In this document: positions 16,136 through 23,641 of the stretch, in pieces | Position numbering within the stretch: position 1 is the stretch's first letter | Layout of the letters: each line of letters starts with the position of its first letter | Virus record (IMG/VR): IMGVR_UViG_3300006166_000003 | Span: 1-33,215 of that record | Length of the DNA: 33,215 bases | From: a virus | Reading direction: 5' to 3' (one strand) | The notes under the pieces: generated by a model | Told to the model about the DNA's origin: nothing | Databases searched by the model: none | Seen by the model: only the letters and a program-made list of their open reading frames with translations | Translations under genes and position numbers: made by a program

Positions 16136-16156
16136 AACGATTAATAATTATATTTC

Positions 16157-16164
16157 TATTTAGA
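16157..16164 (-). promoter_or_regulatory. Late promoter variant (TCTAAATA) before gp26
   Basis: TCTAAATA on the minus strand, 21 bases before the gp26 ATG at 16135. It includes the TAA stop of the upstream gp54-like gene (16160-16162). One mismatch to TATAAATA. Confidence 0.45.
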
Positions 16165-16894
16165 CACCAAATTGAGCTGCATCTACTTGTTCTGATCCAA
16201 TTCCAACTGAAGCAATACCTGATGTTGAAGTATTGACATATCTATCTGGGGTATTGGTGCCCATAGCGTCAGCTCCAACACCATCAAACCTATATCTCTC
16301 ATGTTTAAACTTAACGCTAAACTTAACTAGATTAGTAGGTCCATTGCTGTATGTAGCACCACCCATGTCATAAGGCCATGCTCCAAAGAATTGCCAAACT
16401 GACATTACACCGTTAAGTCTCTGTCTATAAGTAGCATTTGATTCTGTAAGACCTTCCCAACTGACAGGAGATCCAACTTCCCATTTTGTTACTATAAGAT
16501 TAGTAGTATACTCTTCATACAGTCCAGACCTATTCTCCATGTCTGGTGCTGCCCAATTCATCCAATGCTCAAAGAATTTACGATGGTATTGATACTTGTC
16601 TGATACAAAAGTAATATCTAAATCATTATTCTGTTGTATCCTTGCATGTGAATATGCTGCACCTTGCCATGCTTGTGCTACTGGTGTATCTAATATTCTC
16701 TTACCAGGCACAGCAACTTGATCTGCCATATAATTCATGGCATGAAATGCATGTCTCCTATCTTGATTAACAAATTGAGTATTTGCAAGCATACAAGTAG
16801 GTAGATATAACTTGACACCATAAAGATTCGATCTAGACGGTTCCAGTTTACCAGAGGTAACCTGCTCTTTAAAATCCTGAAAACTGTTTTGCAT
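16160..16894 (-). CDS. gp54: Baseplate tail tube initiator, gp54-like (tail-tube fold)
   Basis: A 244-residue protein with the look of the T4 gp19/gp54 tail-tube fold family: a charged N-terminus, then SRSNLYGVKLYLPTCM near 20-35, a VAVPGKRILDTPV element, NNDLDITFVSDKYQYHRKFFEHWMNW near 88-113 and a C-terminal strand region (YRQRLNGVMSVWQFFGAWPY). T4 gp54 nucleates the tube on the baseplate together with gp48, which lies nearby on the other strand. The assignment to gp54 rather than another tube-like protein rests on the cluster with gp4, gp26, gp48 and gp53. Its start overlaps the stop of the 159-aa gene by one base. Confidence 0.65.
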   Translation of the reverse strand: MQNSFQDFKEQVTSGKLEPSRSNLYGVKLYLPTCMLANTQFVNQDRRHAFHAMNYMADQVAVPGKRILDTPVAQAWQGAAYSHARIQQNNDLDITFVSDKYQYHRKFFEHWMNWAAPDMENRSGLYEEYTTNLIVTKWEVGSPVSWEGLTESNATYRQRLNGVMSVWQFFGAWPYDMGGATYSNGPTNLVKFSVKFKHERYRFDGVGADAMGTNTPDRYVNTSTSGIASVGIGSEQVDAAQFGV

Positions 16895-17373
16895 TACTTC
16901 AATCTACTCCAGATTATGCTACTTGGTACTTCCATTGTTCGACCCAGACCTTTAGGTCTGATAACAAACTGCTCTACGGGAAGTGGTGTCATATCATTTA
17001 ATTCATCTTGCGGTACATTATAAGCACTAGTCACACTAGACATAAAGTATTTATGATGGCAACGCATAGGATATGAAATACCACCACCTGCCCAGGTATT
17101 TGCCATACTCTTTCTACTATTAGGTCTCAAATAGTGCATATTCCCGCCAGAGAACTGCTTCTTCTGGTAATCAACGTCTGTGATTAGTACCATAGGGAAA
17201 GTATCCCAAAATTTCAGATCTGGTGTCTGTGCTGAATAATTGAAAAATATAATATCACCTACAGTAAATCCACCAGTATATGACTCCAATCCATACTGGA
17301 GTTGCTCTCTATACCACTGTTTAGACTGTGACTTGCCACTTGCTAAGTCTTTTACGTCTGTGAAAATGCTCAT
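16894..17373 (-). CDS. Unknown protein between gp4 and gp54-like, probably structural
   Basis: A 159-residue soluble protein. The middle (GGFTVGDIIFFNYSAQTPDL, then FPMVLITDVDYQKKQFSGGN and MHYLRPN) looks like a small beta-barrel of SH3 type; the end carries an aromatic/basic tail (EVPSSIIWSRLK). The frame overlaps gp4 by 4 bases and gp54-like by one, so it belongs to the same assembly operon. I do not recognise a named T4 counterpart. A role in particle assembly is inferred only from position. Confidence 0.65.
   Translation of the reverse strand: MSIFTDVKDLASGKSQSKQWYREQLQYGLESYTGGFTVGDIIFFNYSAQTPDLKFWDTFPMVLITDVDYQKKQFSGGNMHYLRPNSRKSMANTWAGGGISYPMRCHHKYFMSSVTSAYNVPQDELNDMTPLPVEQFVIRPKGLGRTMEVPSSIIWSRLK
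17048..17055 (-). promoter_or_regulatory. Possible late promoter variant (CATAAATA) before gp54-like gene
   Basis: CATAAATA on the minus strand within the 159-aa gene, 154 bases upstream of the ATG at 16894. One mismatch; internal to coding sequence, so uncertain. Confidence 0.3.
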
Positions 17374-17804
17374 ACATTTAAGTGTTTTTCGGTCAGTATG
17401 ATAAATGACATGCCTTTATGTGCACAATATTGCCTTGCTGCTCTCCATTTAGCACTATTTACATTCCAAGTCTTCACTTCTGTTATAAAGGTCCGAGCCT
17501 TCTGCGATTTACGCTTAGGGGGTTTAGTTTGTGCATCTGGTTTAATCTCGATGATTGACTTGGTGATTCCTCCACTCTTCGTTCGTGCCCTAACATAAAA
17601 GTCAGGATAATAACGGTGAGTCCTGTTGTCCAGAGGGCTCCTATAAGGAATAATAATCTCTTCACTTCCCCATTCTAGTACGTTGTTGTTCCTGTCGCAC
17701 CAGTGCATAAATTTCTTTTCCCATAAACTTCTATAAATAACTTTGGTATGATCACCTTTATACTTATGTTTGTTTGATGGTCGGTATTTTCCTGAATAAG
17801 ACAT
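17370..17804 (-). CDS. gp4: Head completion protein gp4-like with PD-(D/E)XK signature
   Basis: From the ATG at 17804 the protein has 144 residues, close to T4 gp4 (150). It begins MSYSGKYRPSNKHKYKGD. It shows a nuclease-like layout: YRSLWEKKFMHW with Glu29, SEEIIIPY, RYYPDFYV with Asp68, and IIEIKPD with Glu86-x-Lys88, as in TnsA-type PD-(D/E)XK folds. T4 gp4 finishes filled heads before tail joining. An upstream in-frame ATG at 17873 would add 23 residues lying over gp48; I reject it because the start at 17804 matches the family and shares the CATG palindrome with the gp48 start. Confidence 0.8.
   Translation of the reverse strand: MSYSGKYRPSNKHKYKGDHTKVIYRSLWEKKFMHWCDRNNNVLEWGSEEIIIPYRSPLDNRTHRYYPDFYVRARTKSGGITKSIIEIKPDAQTKPPKRKSQKARTFITEVKTWNVNSAKWRAARQYCAHKGMSFIILTEKHLNV
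17732..17739 (+). promoter_or_regulatory. T4-type late promoter (TATAAATA) for gp48-gp53
   Basis: A perfect plus-strand TATAAATA located inside the minus-strand gp4 gene, 63 bases before the gp48 ATG at 17803. It is the natural promoter of the plus-strand gp48-gp53 unit. Confidence 0.75.
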
Positions 17805-18792
17805 GGCAGTAACTGTATTTCCAAGAGCGAAACCTTTAGGAGTCAACTCAGCGAGTAGTAGAGAAACAATCACAGATGGTGCTGCATTCCCAACTGAAGT
17901 AATCGATTATCTAAAATTTGAAGTATTCGATCAAAAATCAGATAGATTAAACGACACAATATATCTCTATTTACCCAAGACACTAACTGAGAAACATAGT
18001 CAAGGGTGGGGTCAAGCAAATCTAGGACCAGCAGGTGAAGCAATAATGGGAATAGCAGCATCTGCTGCTAATTCTGAAGGTGGTATTGATACTGATAGTG
18101 TTGCTGCTGATATTGAAAAAGCAGCAAAATCAGCAATGCCACAGATAGGATATAAAGCTGCATCTAAAGTCATAAATGCTGCTATATCTGCCACTGGTGG
18201 TAGTGGGTCTGTAAGTAGAGAGCAATTAACCTCTATAATCGGAAAGAAGATCTTCAACCCATACGCAGAAGCAACATATGAAGGTCAAGGGTCATTTAGA
18301 GACCATTCCTGGAGTTGGGAAATGGCACCTAAGAGCACAGCTGATGCTAAGACCATATACAATATTATTAAGAAGTTTAGAGGATATTCACTACCTGGTA
18401 AAAGTGGAAGAAATTGGTTAACAATACCAGAATACTTCCGTCTTAGCACTGTTAGATATACTGATGCAGGTGGCGGTAATGAAGAAATTTCTGATCCTGA
18501 TAAAGGTGGTGCTGGTGGTATTTTAAGTCAAGTACTACAATTCCCAACAAAGATGGTCTGCACTAACGTTACCGTTAATATGCCAGATTATACATCTCTA
18601 AAATCTTCATACGCTGGATCCAGATTTATGGATTTTGGTGCTGTGAAGTATAGTCTATCATTATCATTCAAAGAGACTGAATTCCTTACAAAAGAGACTT
18701 ATGGATTTGATCCAAAAGAGCAACTCGTAGATGATGCAATTTCAGGAATATTAGGTGACTTTGGTCCATTCAATTCATCAGGTATAGCATAA
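17803..18792 (+). CDS. gp48: Baseplate tail tube cap, gp48-like
   Basis: A 329-residue protein with a T4 gp48-type arrangement (T4: 364 aa). After a polar N-terminus (VTVFPRAKPLGVNSA) comes DYLKFEVFDQKSDRLNDTIYLYLP, an Ala/Ser-rich helical insert (about 75-145), and the tube-fold half with SFRDHSWSWEMAPKSTADA near 167-185, KTIYNIIKKFRGYSLPG, WLTIPEYFRL, MVCTNVTVNMP and a KYSLSLSFKETEFLTKE strand near the end. gp48 caps the baseplate and templates tube growth with gp54. It starts the plus-strand unit; its ATG overlaps that of gp4 in the palindrome CATG, and its stop overlaps the start of gp53 (TAATG). Confidence 0.85.
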   Translation: MAVTVFPRAKPLGVNSASSRETITDGAAFPTEVIDYLKFEVFDQKSDRLNDTIYLYLPKTLTEKHSQGWGQANLGPAGEAIMGIAASAANSEGGIDTDSVAADIEKAAKSAMPQIGYKAASKVINAAISATGGSGSVSREQLTSIIGKKIFNPYAEATYEGQGSFRDHSWSWEMAPKSTADAKTIYNIIKKFRGYSLPGKSGRNWLTIPEYFRLSTVRYTDAGGGNEEISDPDKGGAGGILSQVLQFPTKMVCTNVTVNMPDYTSLKSSYAGSRFMDFGAVKYSLSLSFKETEFLTKETYGFDPKEQLVDDAISGILGDFGPFNSSGIA

Positions 18793-19631
18793 TGGCATAT
18801 TTTACACATTTACCTACGGTTGCAGTAAGGACATCCAGTTATCGTACGAATAACGTAGATCCTTATACTCTTGCAAGAAATATCTTCAGAAGGATCAAAA
18901 TACGTGAAAGTCTAGAAGACGTTATAATGGGATTTGACCAATATACCATTGCGGTCAATGAAAGACCAGATCAAGTGGCATACAAGAAATATGGCAATAT
19001 GTCATATGACTGGATTGTATTATTGTGTAACAATATAATCAATCTATACGATGAATGGCCCATGTCAGAAGATGAGTTAGAAAGGTATATTGACAGTGTA
19101 TATGATGAAGATGCAGATTCTGTCCATCATTGGGTTACTCAAAAGATAGTAGATCAGAAAGGTCGTATCTTAGTAAAAGCAGATCGCACAGTACCAGAAG
19201 GTTACACATATACTAGACCTGATGGAACCTTCGTACCTAAGGAAGAGACCGTTAGACCTATTTCAGTCTATGATCACGAAACTGATAAAAATGACCATAA
19301 ACGCAATATCTACCTTTTAAGGAAAGAGTATGTAACTGGGTTTATTGAAGAATTTACGAGTTTGGTCGGATATCTTCCAAATAGCGAAACTGACGAACAA
19401 ACAGGAGCTAAGAGATCGATCAATACTACTGAAGAGCAGTTCCAGACCGTTAAACCGACTTATAGCACAAATATCGGTGAATCGAGTTCTATCGAATTTG
19501 CGTCTGAAGCAGATTACTCATCTAAGACGTTTGACACCTCTGGTGCCTCTATTAACGAAGGTGACGTATTATCAGATGGAAGCACAGTAGCAGTTACGTC
19601 TGCTGGCACTGGATCTACGTCAGGATACTAA
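18792..19631 (+). CDS. gp53: Baseplate wedge protein gp53-like
   Basis: A 279-residue protein with the gp53 baseplate wedge signature: MAYFTHLPTVAVRTSSYRTN, then ARNIFRRIKI, a YTIAVNERPDQVAYKKYGN segment, SYDWIVLLCNNIINLYDEWP near 72-91, and MSEDELERYIDSVYD. It is longer than T4 gp53 (196) because of a Ser/Thr-rich, probably flexible tail after residue 210. gp53 joins wedges around the hub in baseplate assembly. The start overlaps the gp48 stop, so the two are coupled. A terminator follows at once. Confidence 0.88.
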   Translation: MAYFTHLPTVAVRTSSYRTNNVDPYTLARNIFRRIKIRESLEDVIMGFDQYTIAVNERPDQVAYKKYGNMSYDWIVLLCNNIINLYDEWPMSEDELERYIDSVYDEDADSVHHWVTQKIVDQKGRILVKADRTVPEGYTYTRPDGTFVPKEETVRPISVYDHETDKNDHKRNIYLLRKEYVTGFIEEFTSLVGYLPNSETDEQTGAKRSINTTEEQFQTVKPTYSTNIGESSSIEFASEADYSSKTFDTSGASINEGDVLSDGSTVAVTSAGTGSTSGY

Positions 19632-19652
19632 AAACCCTACAGACAAAAAAAT

Positions 19653-19676
19653 ACCCCCGATTTTTTCGGGGGTTTT
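19653..19676. terminator. Bidirectional intrinsic terminator between convergent units
   Basis: ACCCCCGA (19653-19660) pairs with TCGGGGGT (19666-19673) around a T-rich loop. TTTT follows on the plus strand, and an A-run upstream (19645-19651) gives a U-tract on the minus strand. It separates gp53 (plus) from the secreted-protein/gp32 run (minus). Confidence 0.9.
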
Positions 19677-19707
19677 GCTTGTTCAGAAATCGAAATAATA
19701 TACGGGA

Positions 19708-20013
19708 TTATCTACGGCACCTTTCCCATGCAATCACATCACGATGCTCATAATATCCTGGGATCCATGTGTTACTACGTCCTAGGTAGTGACCTGGTAC
19801 CCAGTATTTCCGAGTGATTAAAACTTCACACTTCCTCCGTTTAGGACGGTGGTGATGGTCATACTGCCAGTCCCTCCAATAAGGATCGGGTCTATGAGCA
19901 TGACCATGATGATAGGACTCCTGAAATGGTTCCCAAAACTCATTCCAAGTTAGTGCTTCTGCCCTTACAGGTGCTGCAAAGAGGAGAAGTGGGAGAAACA
20001 GGAGTCTTTTCAT
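19708..20013 (-). CDS. Exported His-rich protein with WVPGHY-type repeat
   Basis: A 101-residue protein with a clear signal peptide (MKRLLFLPLLLFAAPVRA, cleavage predicted after residue 18), a His/Trp/Tyr-rich middle (HHGHAH, YWRDWQYDHHH), two cysteines (62 and 99) and two related motifs, YWVPGHYLG (70-78) and TWIPGYYEH (82-90). W-x-PG-(H/Y)-Y motifs occur in bacterial envelope proteins of poorly known function. The ATG overlaps the stop of gp32 (TAATG). A signal peptide on a gene coupled to the ssDNA-binding protein is odd. Export to the periplasm, and possibly metal binding, are inferred. Confidence 0.75.
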   Translation of the reverse strand: MKRLLFLPLLLFAAPVRAEALTWNEFWEPFQESYHHGHAHRPDPYWRDWQYDHHHRPKRRKCEVLITRKYWVPGHYLGRSNTWIPGYYEHRDVIAWERCRR

Positions 20014-20930
20014 TAGTCTTCGTTAGCTAGGGCGGCAAAGTAAGAGAGATCTGGTGATTCACCTGACTCTTCAACTTCTTGTATCTTAGCACCAAACCCT
20101 GACTTTGTAGGGGTAGGTGGGTCCGCTTTGACAACTGGACTAGTAAGAGGTGCTAGATTTTCATCCTCTTCATTGGTTTGTACTACAGGTCTTGCTGACT
20201 TGTTAAGCACAACATTCAAACGTGATGATAGATCCTCATAGGATTTGAAATTCTTTAGATCAGTAAACTCTTTAAGAGAATGCTGAGACTTCCACACTTT
20301 CTCAAGTGCATCATCTTCCAATCCACCTAACACAGAGGGTGAGTCAAACTCACTCTTATCATAGTTCCAGTAACCACCGATGGTCTGGATCTTGATCTTG
20401 AAGTTAGCACCCTTCCAAAGATCGAAAGGATTGATTGGACTTTCATCTTCAAACTGTGGTTGCATCGCTGATGCAATCTTGTCATGAATTTTCTTACCAT
20501 ACTTATATAAGAATACTTTACCTTCATTTTCTGGATGAAGTTGATCCTTTACAACATAGATGTTGCTGTAATAAGAAAGCTTACGCTTCTGCTTACGTGC
20601 AGTATCTTTGTCTGCATCTAGTCCACTATTCCATAGTGTCCTATTTAATTCACCTACAGGATCCTTTTGGTTAAGTGTGGTGAGAGAATTCTCTATGTAC
20701 CAACCACCTGGTCCTTGAAATGCATGACTCCATACCTGTGCCCAAGGAAGGTCTTCACCATCTGGTTCAGGAAGGAAACGAATAACGGCATAACCGTTAC
20801 CACTCTTATCTACCTCTGGTTTCCAAAGTCTTTCATCTGGACCCCGTCCCTGAGGCTTGGACAGGTTTTCAATCTGTTGTGTAAGCTTAGAAAACTTACC
20901 AGACTTGCTCTTTAATGATGCAAATGACAT
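20013..20930 (-). CDS. gp32: Single-stranded DNA binding protein gp32
   Basis: A 305-residue T4 gp32-type protein (T4: 301). It has a basic N-terminus for cooperative binding (SFASLKSKSGKFSKL), a core OB domain (GYAVIRFLPEPDGEDLPWAQ near 46-65, NIYVVKDQLHPENEGKVFLY near 123-142, KYGKKI), and an acidic C-terminus ending LSYFAALANED for partner binding. It coats ssDNA in replication and recombination. No cysteine is present anywhere, so the zinc site of T4 gp32 is missing. gp33 lies close upstream, as in T4. The intergenic gap before it holds a perfect TATAAT. Confidence 0.93.
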   Translation of the reverse strand: MSFASLKSKSGKFSKLTQQIENLSKPQGRGPDERLWKPEVDKSGNGYAVIRFLPEPDGEDLPWAQVWSHAFQGPGGWYIENSLTTLNQKDPVGELNRTLWNSGLDADKDTARKQKRKLSYYSNIYVVKDQLHPENEGKVFLYKYGKKIHDKIASAMQPQFEDESPINPFDLWKGANFKIKIQTIGGYWNYDKSEFDSPSVLGGLEDDALEKVWKSQHSLKEFTDLKNFKSYEDLSSRLNVVLNKSARPVVQTNEEDENLAPLTSPVVKADPPTPTKSGFGAKIQEVEESGESPDLSYFAALANED

Positions 20931-20970
20931 TCGTATTTGTCTCCGATTTTGTATTGTATTGTGTTACTGG

Positions 20971-21002
20971 ATTATAGTAACATACTATTTAGGCCGTGTC
21001 AA
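20971..21002 (-). promoter_or_regulatory. Possible sigma70-like promoter for gp32
   Basis: On the minus strand TTGACA (20997-21002) and TATAAT (20971-20976), both perfect hexamers but with a long 20-base spacer. The -35 box is inside the last codons of the upstream gene. A CCTAAATA element (20988-20995) lies between them. The long spacer lowers confidence. Confidence 0.4.
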
Positions 21003-21351
21003 CCCCACCCTCTTGCAATTCTCTCCTCCACGTCCGTAGCTTCTCTTCCATCTGATCTAGTACCATAGTGAGGTTGAGTCCACCACTGTACTCAGTGGTC
21101 ATCATCTCCATCCTACTCTTAATTTCTTTTGCTGAGTCATCATCCTGTAACTCATTTGCTGCTAGTTGCAACCGTGCATAGAATACTTTCTGCTTGGCAA
21201 CTAACTCTAGAGTCTTCTCAATGTGCTCTAGTCGCTCCGATGGATTAAATTCCTTGAGTCCAGCAGACATCTTCAAGAGCTCAGTATAACACTCTTGTAT
21301 TGCTTCTAGTTCCTCTTGGACTACTTCTGATTGAAAGAATTGCTCAGTCAT
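20989..21351 (-). CDS. DUF1825-like protein
   Basis: A 120-residue helical protein starting MTEQFFQSEVVQEELEAIQE. The pattern FF-x-S-E-V-V-Q-x-E, then SERLEHIEKTLELVAKQKVF and YARLQLAANE, resembles DUF1825, a small helical family common in cyanobacteria and in some cyanophages. It lies between gp33 and gp32, where T4 has gene 59, but has no visible relation to that helicase loader. Its start overlaps the gp33 stop by 4 bases. Function unknown; host ancestry is likely for the family. Confidence 0.7.
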   Translation of the reverse strand: MTEQFFQSEVVQEELEAIQECYTELLKMSAGLKEFNPSERLEHIEKTLELVAKQKVFYARLQLAANELQDDDSAKEIKSRMEMMTTEYSGGLNLTMVLDQMEEKLRTWRRELQEGGVDTA

Positions 21352-21593
21352 AAGTTTAAAATGCCTTTACTTGTACGTTTAATGTAGTTTAACTGCTGTG
21401 CATCCCATTTGATCTTATCTTTTAAAGGTTTAGAGATCAGTTTACCTACTGTCTCCACCTCAATCTCAAACTCCTCACACACCGAGGCTACACCCTCGAT
21501 ATAATTTATAAGACCTTGACTCTCCTTAACCCTGTCTTCGACTAGGGAAGTAAACTTACCTTGTGTCATAAATTTCTCTTCAATTTCTTTCAT
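21348..21593 (-). CDS. gp33: Late transcription accessory protein gp33-like
   Basis: An 81-residue helical protein with the pattern of T4-like gp33: KFTSLVEDRVKESQ, GLINYIEGVASVCEEFEIEV, ETVGKLISKPLKDKIKWDAQ and QLNYIKRTSKGIL. gp33 bridges RNA polymerase and the sliding clamp so that gp55-directed late promoters are activated. The many TATAAATA sites in this window are its expected targets. T4 gp33 has 112 residues; marine relatives are shorter. M9 is an alternative start. It overlaps the oxygenase upstream by 4 bases. Confidence 0.75.
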   Translation of the reverse strand: MKEIEEKFMTQGKFTSLVEDRVKESQGLINYIEGVASVCEEFEIEVETVGKLISKPLKDKIKWDAQQLNYIKRTSKGILNL

Positions 21594-22222
21594 TGTATAA
21601 CCTTTATGTTGAGGTGGGAAACACCACTAGAGTTGATGATCCCTGTTGGGAACCAATTCGCTGCTACTGTTATTCTATCACAAGTTCCGTGATTTGGGGT
21701 AGCATTGTGTCGAATAGTAGGTGGGAAGACCATGTACCTGCCAGGTACAGTTGGTTCTTCATGAGTTAGATTGAAGTTATCATCCCAGTTTGCAGAATCA
21801 AAGGGCCAGATGTTACTCTTATCATAGTATGGGTTAGGATAATACCACTTGGTACTACCACTATCACCTGATGCGAAGTAATTGCTACTCATAAAGCAGT
21901 TAGCGTGAGTATGGTCATAGAACCAGTCACCTTTCCTATTTAGATTTGCCCATGCAGAATTACATGTCATCTTATTCGGTATACCCATACTCTCGCACAC
22001 TTCGGCCATGCAGTCTTGCATCCAGTCGAAAAGATAGCGCAGGTCTGGGTTGTTGTAAAGGTCACTGCCTCCCTCGGTCTGATCAATATGAACACCCTTC
22101 CACATTAGATTGGTTTCATTATCTCTCCAAGGAAGTGCTGCAAGTATCTTATAAGTCTCTTCAATCTTATCTGGATTGATATCAAACTTATAGAAAGGGA
22201 TACCTAATACTTCCTGCTTCAT
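21590..22222 (-). CDS. 2OG-Fe(II) oxygenase family protein
   Basis: A 210-residue protein with the same oxygenase layout as the gene at 8121-8765: WANLNRKGDWFYDHTHANCF with His104/His106, FPPTIRHNATPNHGTCDR with His172 and Arg183, then AANWFPTG. Overall divergence from the other two copies is large, so they are not recent duplications. Substrate unknown. It sits in the gp32/gp33/nuclease run, overlaps the nuclease gene by 4 bases, and so is probably expressed in the early or middle phase. Confidence 0.75.
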   Translation of the reverse strand: MKQEVLGIPFYKFDINPDKIEETYKILAALPWRDNETNLMWKGVHIDQTEGGSDLYNNPDLRYLFDWMQDCMAEVCESMGIPNKMTCNSAWANLNRKGDWFYDHTHANCFMSSNYFASGDSGSTKWYYPNPYYDKSNIWPFDSANWDDNFNLTHEEPTVPGRYMVFPPTIRHNATPNHGTCDRITVAANWFPTGIINSSGVSHLNIKVIQ

Positions 22223-22887
22223 GCTACAGTCTTCTCATTATGATAGTCTCTTATCCAATCAATAAGAGTGTCTATGTAAGGTATCTTATCATATTTTTCA
22301 ACGACTTGCATACCTCCATCTTCTGCTACTGATATGGTGACTAACTTGTCAACCTCAACACCAGTCTGCTCATAATACATGTAAGCATACGCTGCTTCTT
22401 GGACAAAGAACTTATCAAGGTGCTCTTCCTTCTTAAGATTCTTAGTGGTCTTAAAGTCTATGATAGCAAGCTCAGAATCAAACTCAGCAATAGCATCAAC
22501 ACGACCAGCAATGAATAGATTCCTAGAAAAAAGAGGGGCTTCAATAGCGTGAATGTTATTAATACGATCAAGAGTCTCACGAGCAGACCTAAAAAGGTAC
22601 GTGGGAAGACCCTTGCTCTCCTTATCTTCTTCCAATTCATTTTTAAGATACTTCTCCACTAGGTTATGGTATTGAGTGCCTCGCCATGCAGATGACCGTC
22701 TGATCCTCTCTGCTTCAGCAAATCCAACTCTCTTCTGCCAAGCTAGTATACCATGCTTCGATGCGTTACCACATATTGTAGTCACACTAGGACACCACTT
22801 GTCATCTATCTTATAGAAACGACCAGTGTCAAGAGTCCTACTAGTCACCTCTTGTAGAGGCTTAGCAGGACCAACATAATTAAACAT
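22219..22887 (-). CDS. PD-(D/E)XK exonuclease family protein
   Basis: A 222-residue protein of the RecB/Cas4-type nuclease fold. A conserved His74 in RGTQYHNLVEKYL is followed by Glu116, the IAGRVDAIAEFD motif with Asp131, and AIIDFKTTKN with Asp144-x-Lys146, then a Gln/Ala-rich helix (FVQEAAYAYMYYEQTG). These are the metal-binding and catalytic positions of single-domain phage exonucleases. It is close to phoH, gp32 and gp33; DNA degradation or recombination processing is the likely role. Start overlaps the phoH stop by one base. Confidence 0.8.
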   Translation of the reverse strand: MFNYVGPAKPLQEVTSRTLDTGRFYKIDDKWCPSVTTICGNASKHGILAWQKRVGFAEAERIRRSSAWRGTQYHNLVEKYLKNELEEDKESKGLPTYLFRSARETLDRINNIHAIEAPLFSRNLFIAGRVDAIAEFDSELAIIDFKTTKNLKKEEHLDKFFVQEAAYAYMYYEQTGVEVDKLVTISVAEDGGMQVVEKYDKIPYIDTLIDWIRDYHNEKTVA

Positions 22888-23639
22888 TAATCAAATCCCA
22901 TTTCATGTTTGCTGATGAGGTATTCTCTGATAAAACCAGACCTCACGATATCATTGATACCGAACTCAACGCAAGCAAATGATTCCATTGCTTGTGTGAT
23001 CTTCATAAAGTCTAGCACACCAGTCCTCTCATTAGCCTTAACTAAATCGGACTGTGAATAATCTCCAGAGAATATGATTCTACTATCCTGACCAACACGA
23101 GTGGTGATTGAATCTAACTCGTGGAAGTTTAGGTTAGAGAACTCATCTACTATTATAATGGCTCTGTCAAGTGTCACTCCACGTAGGAATGAAGTAGACC
23201 AGAAATCTATTGATCCCTGACCTCTTAGGTTGTCATATAATATTCTGAATGCCCCTTCGTCAGGCATGTTAAACATATATCGTACCATATTCCTGTATGG
23301 TATCTGATACAAGTCTGACTTGTCTTCGTGGTCTCCAGGTAGGAATCCGATCTCTCTCGTAGGGACTAGAGATCTGACCATGTATACTTTCTCGTAAGGA
23401 GTAGCAGGATCTAAGACTGACTGTAATGCTAGGTAAAGACTGATGTATGTCTTACCAGTACCAGCAGCACCATGTAATACTAAATGCTTACCTTCACTGA
23501 ACGCTTTAAACACATCCTCCTGACTCTCTGTCAGAGGTTCAATAGTCCTGAGATGCTCAAGATTTATTGGTGGTTTGCGTTTCATTGATCTGGATGGGGT
23601 ACCGTTTCCGTTACCGTTTTTCTTTTTCCTTGCTGGCAT
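22887..23639 (-). CDS. phoH: PhoH-family ATPase
   Basis: A 250-residue PhoH-like P-loop NTPase. A Lys/Gly/Asn-rich tail (1-22) is followed by PLTESQEDVFKAF, the Walker A motif GAAGTGKT at 57-64, the segment VYMVRSLVPTREIGFLPGD, and a Walker B region IIIVDEFSNL (161-170), then TRVGQDSRIIFSGDYSQSDL. phoH is one of the commonest cyanophage auxiliary genes; its role is unclear, and helicase or RNA-related functions have been proposed for the family. It lies 2 bases after the FmdB-like gene. Confidence 0.95.
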   Translation of the reverse strand: MPARKKKNGNGNGTPSRSMKRKPPINLEHLRTIEPLTESQEDVFKAFSEGKHLVLHGAAGTGKTYISLYLALQSVLDPATPYEKVYMVRSLVPTREIGFLPGDHEDKSDLYQIPYRNMVRYMFNMPDEGAFRILYDNLRGQGSIDFWSTSFLRGVTLDRAIIIVDEFSNLNFHELDSITTRVGQDSRIIFSGDYSQSDLVKANERTGVLDFMKITQAMESFACVEFGINDIVRSGFIREYLISKHEMGFD

Positions 23640-23641
23640 AA

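Noticed and set aside
17805-17873. N-terminal extension of gp4 from ATG 17873
   Set aside because: Adds 23 residues lying over gp48; length and family start favour the ATG at 17804.
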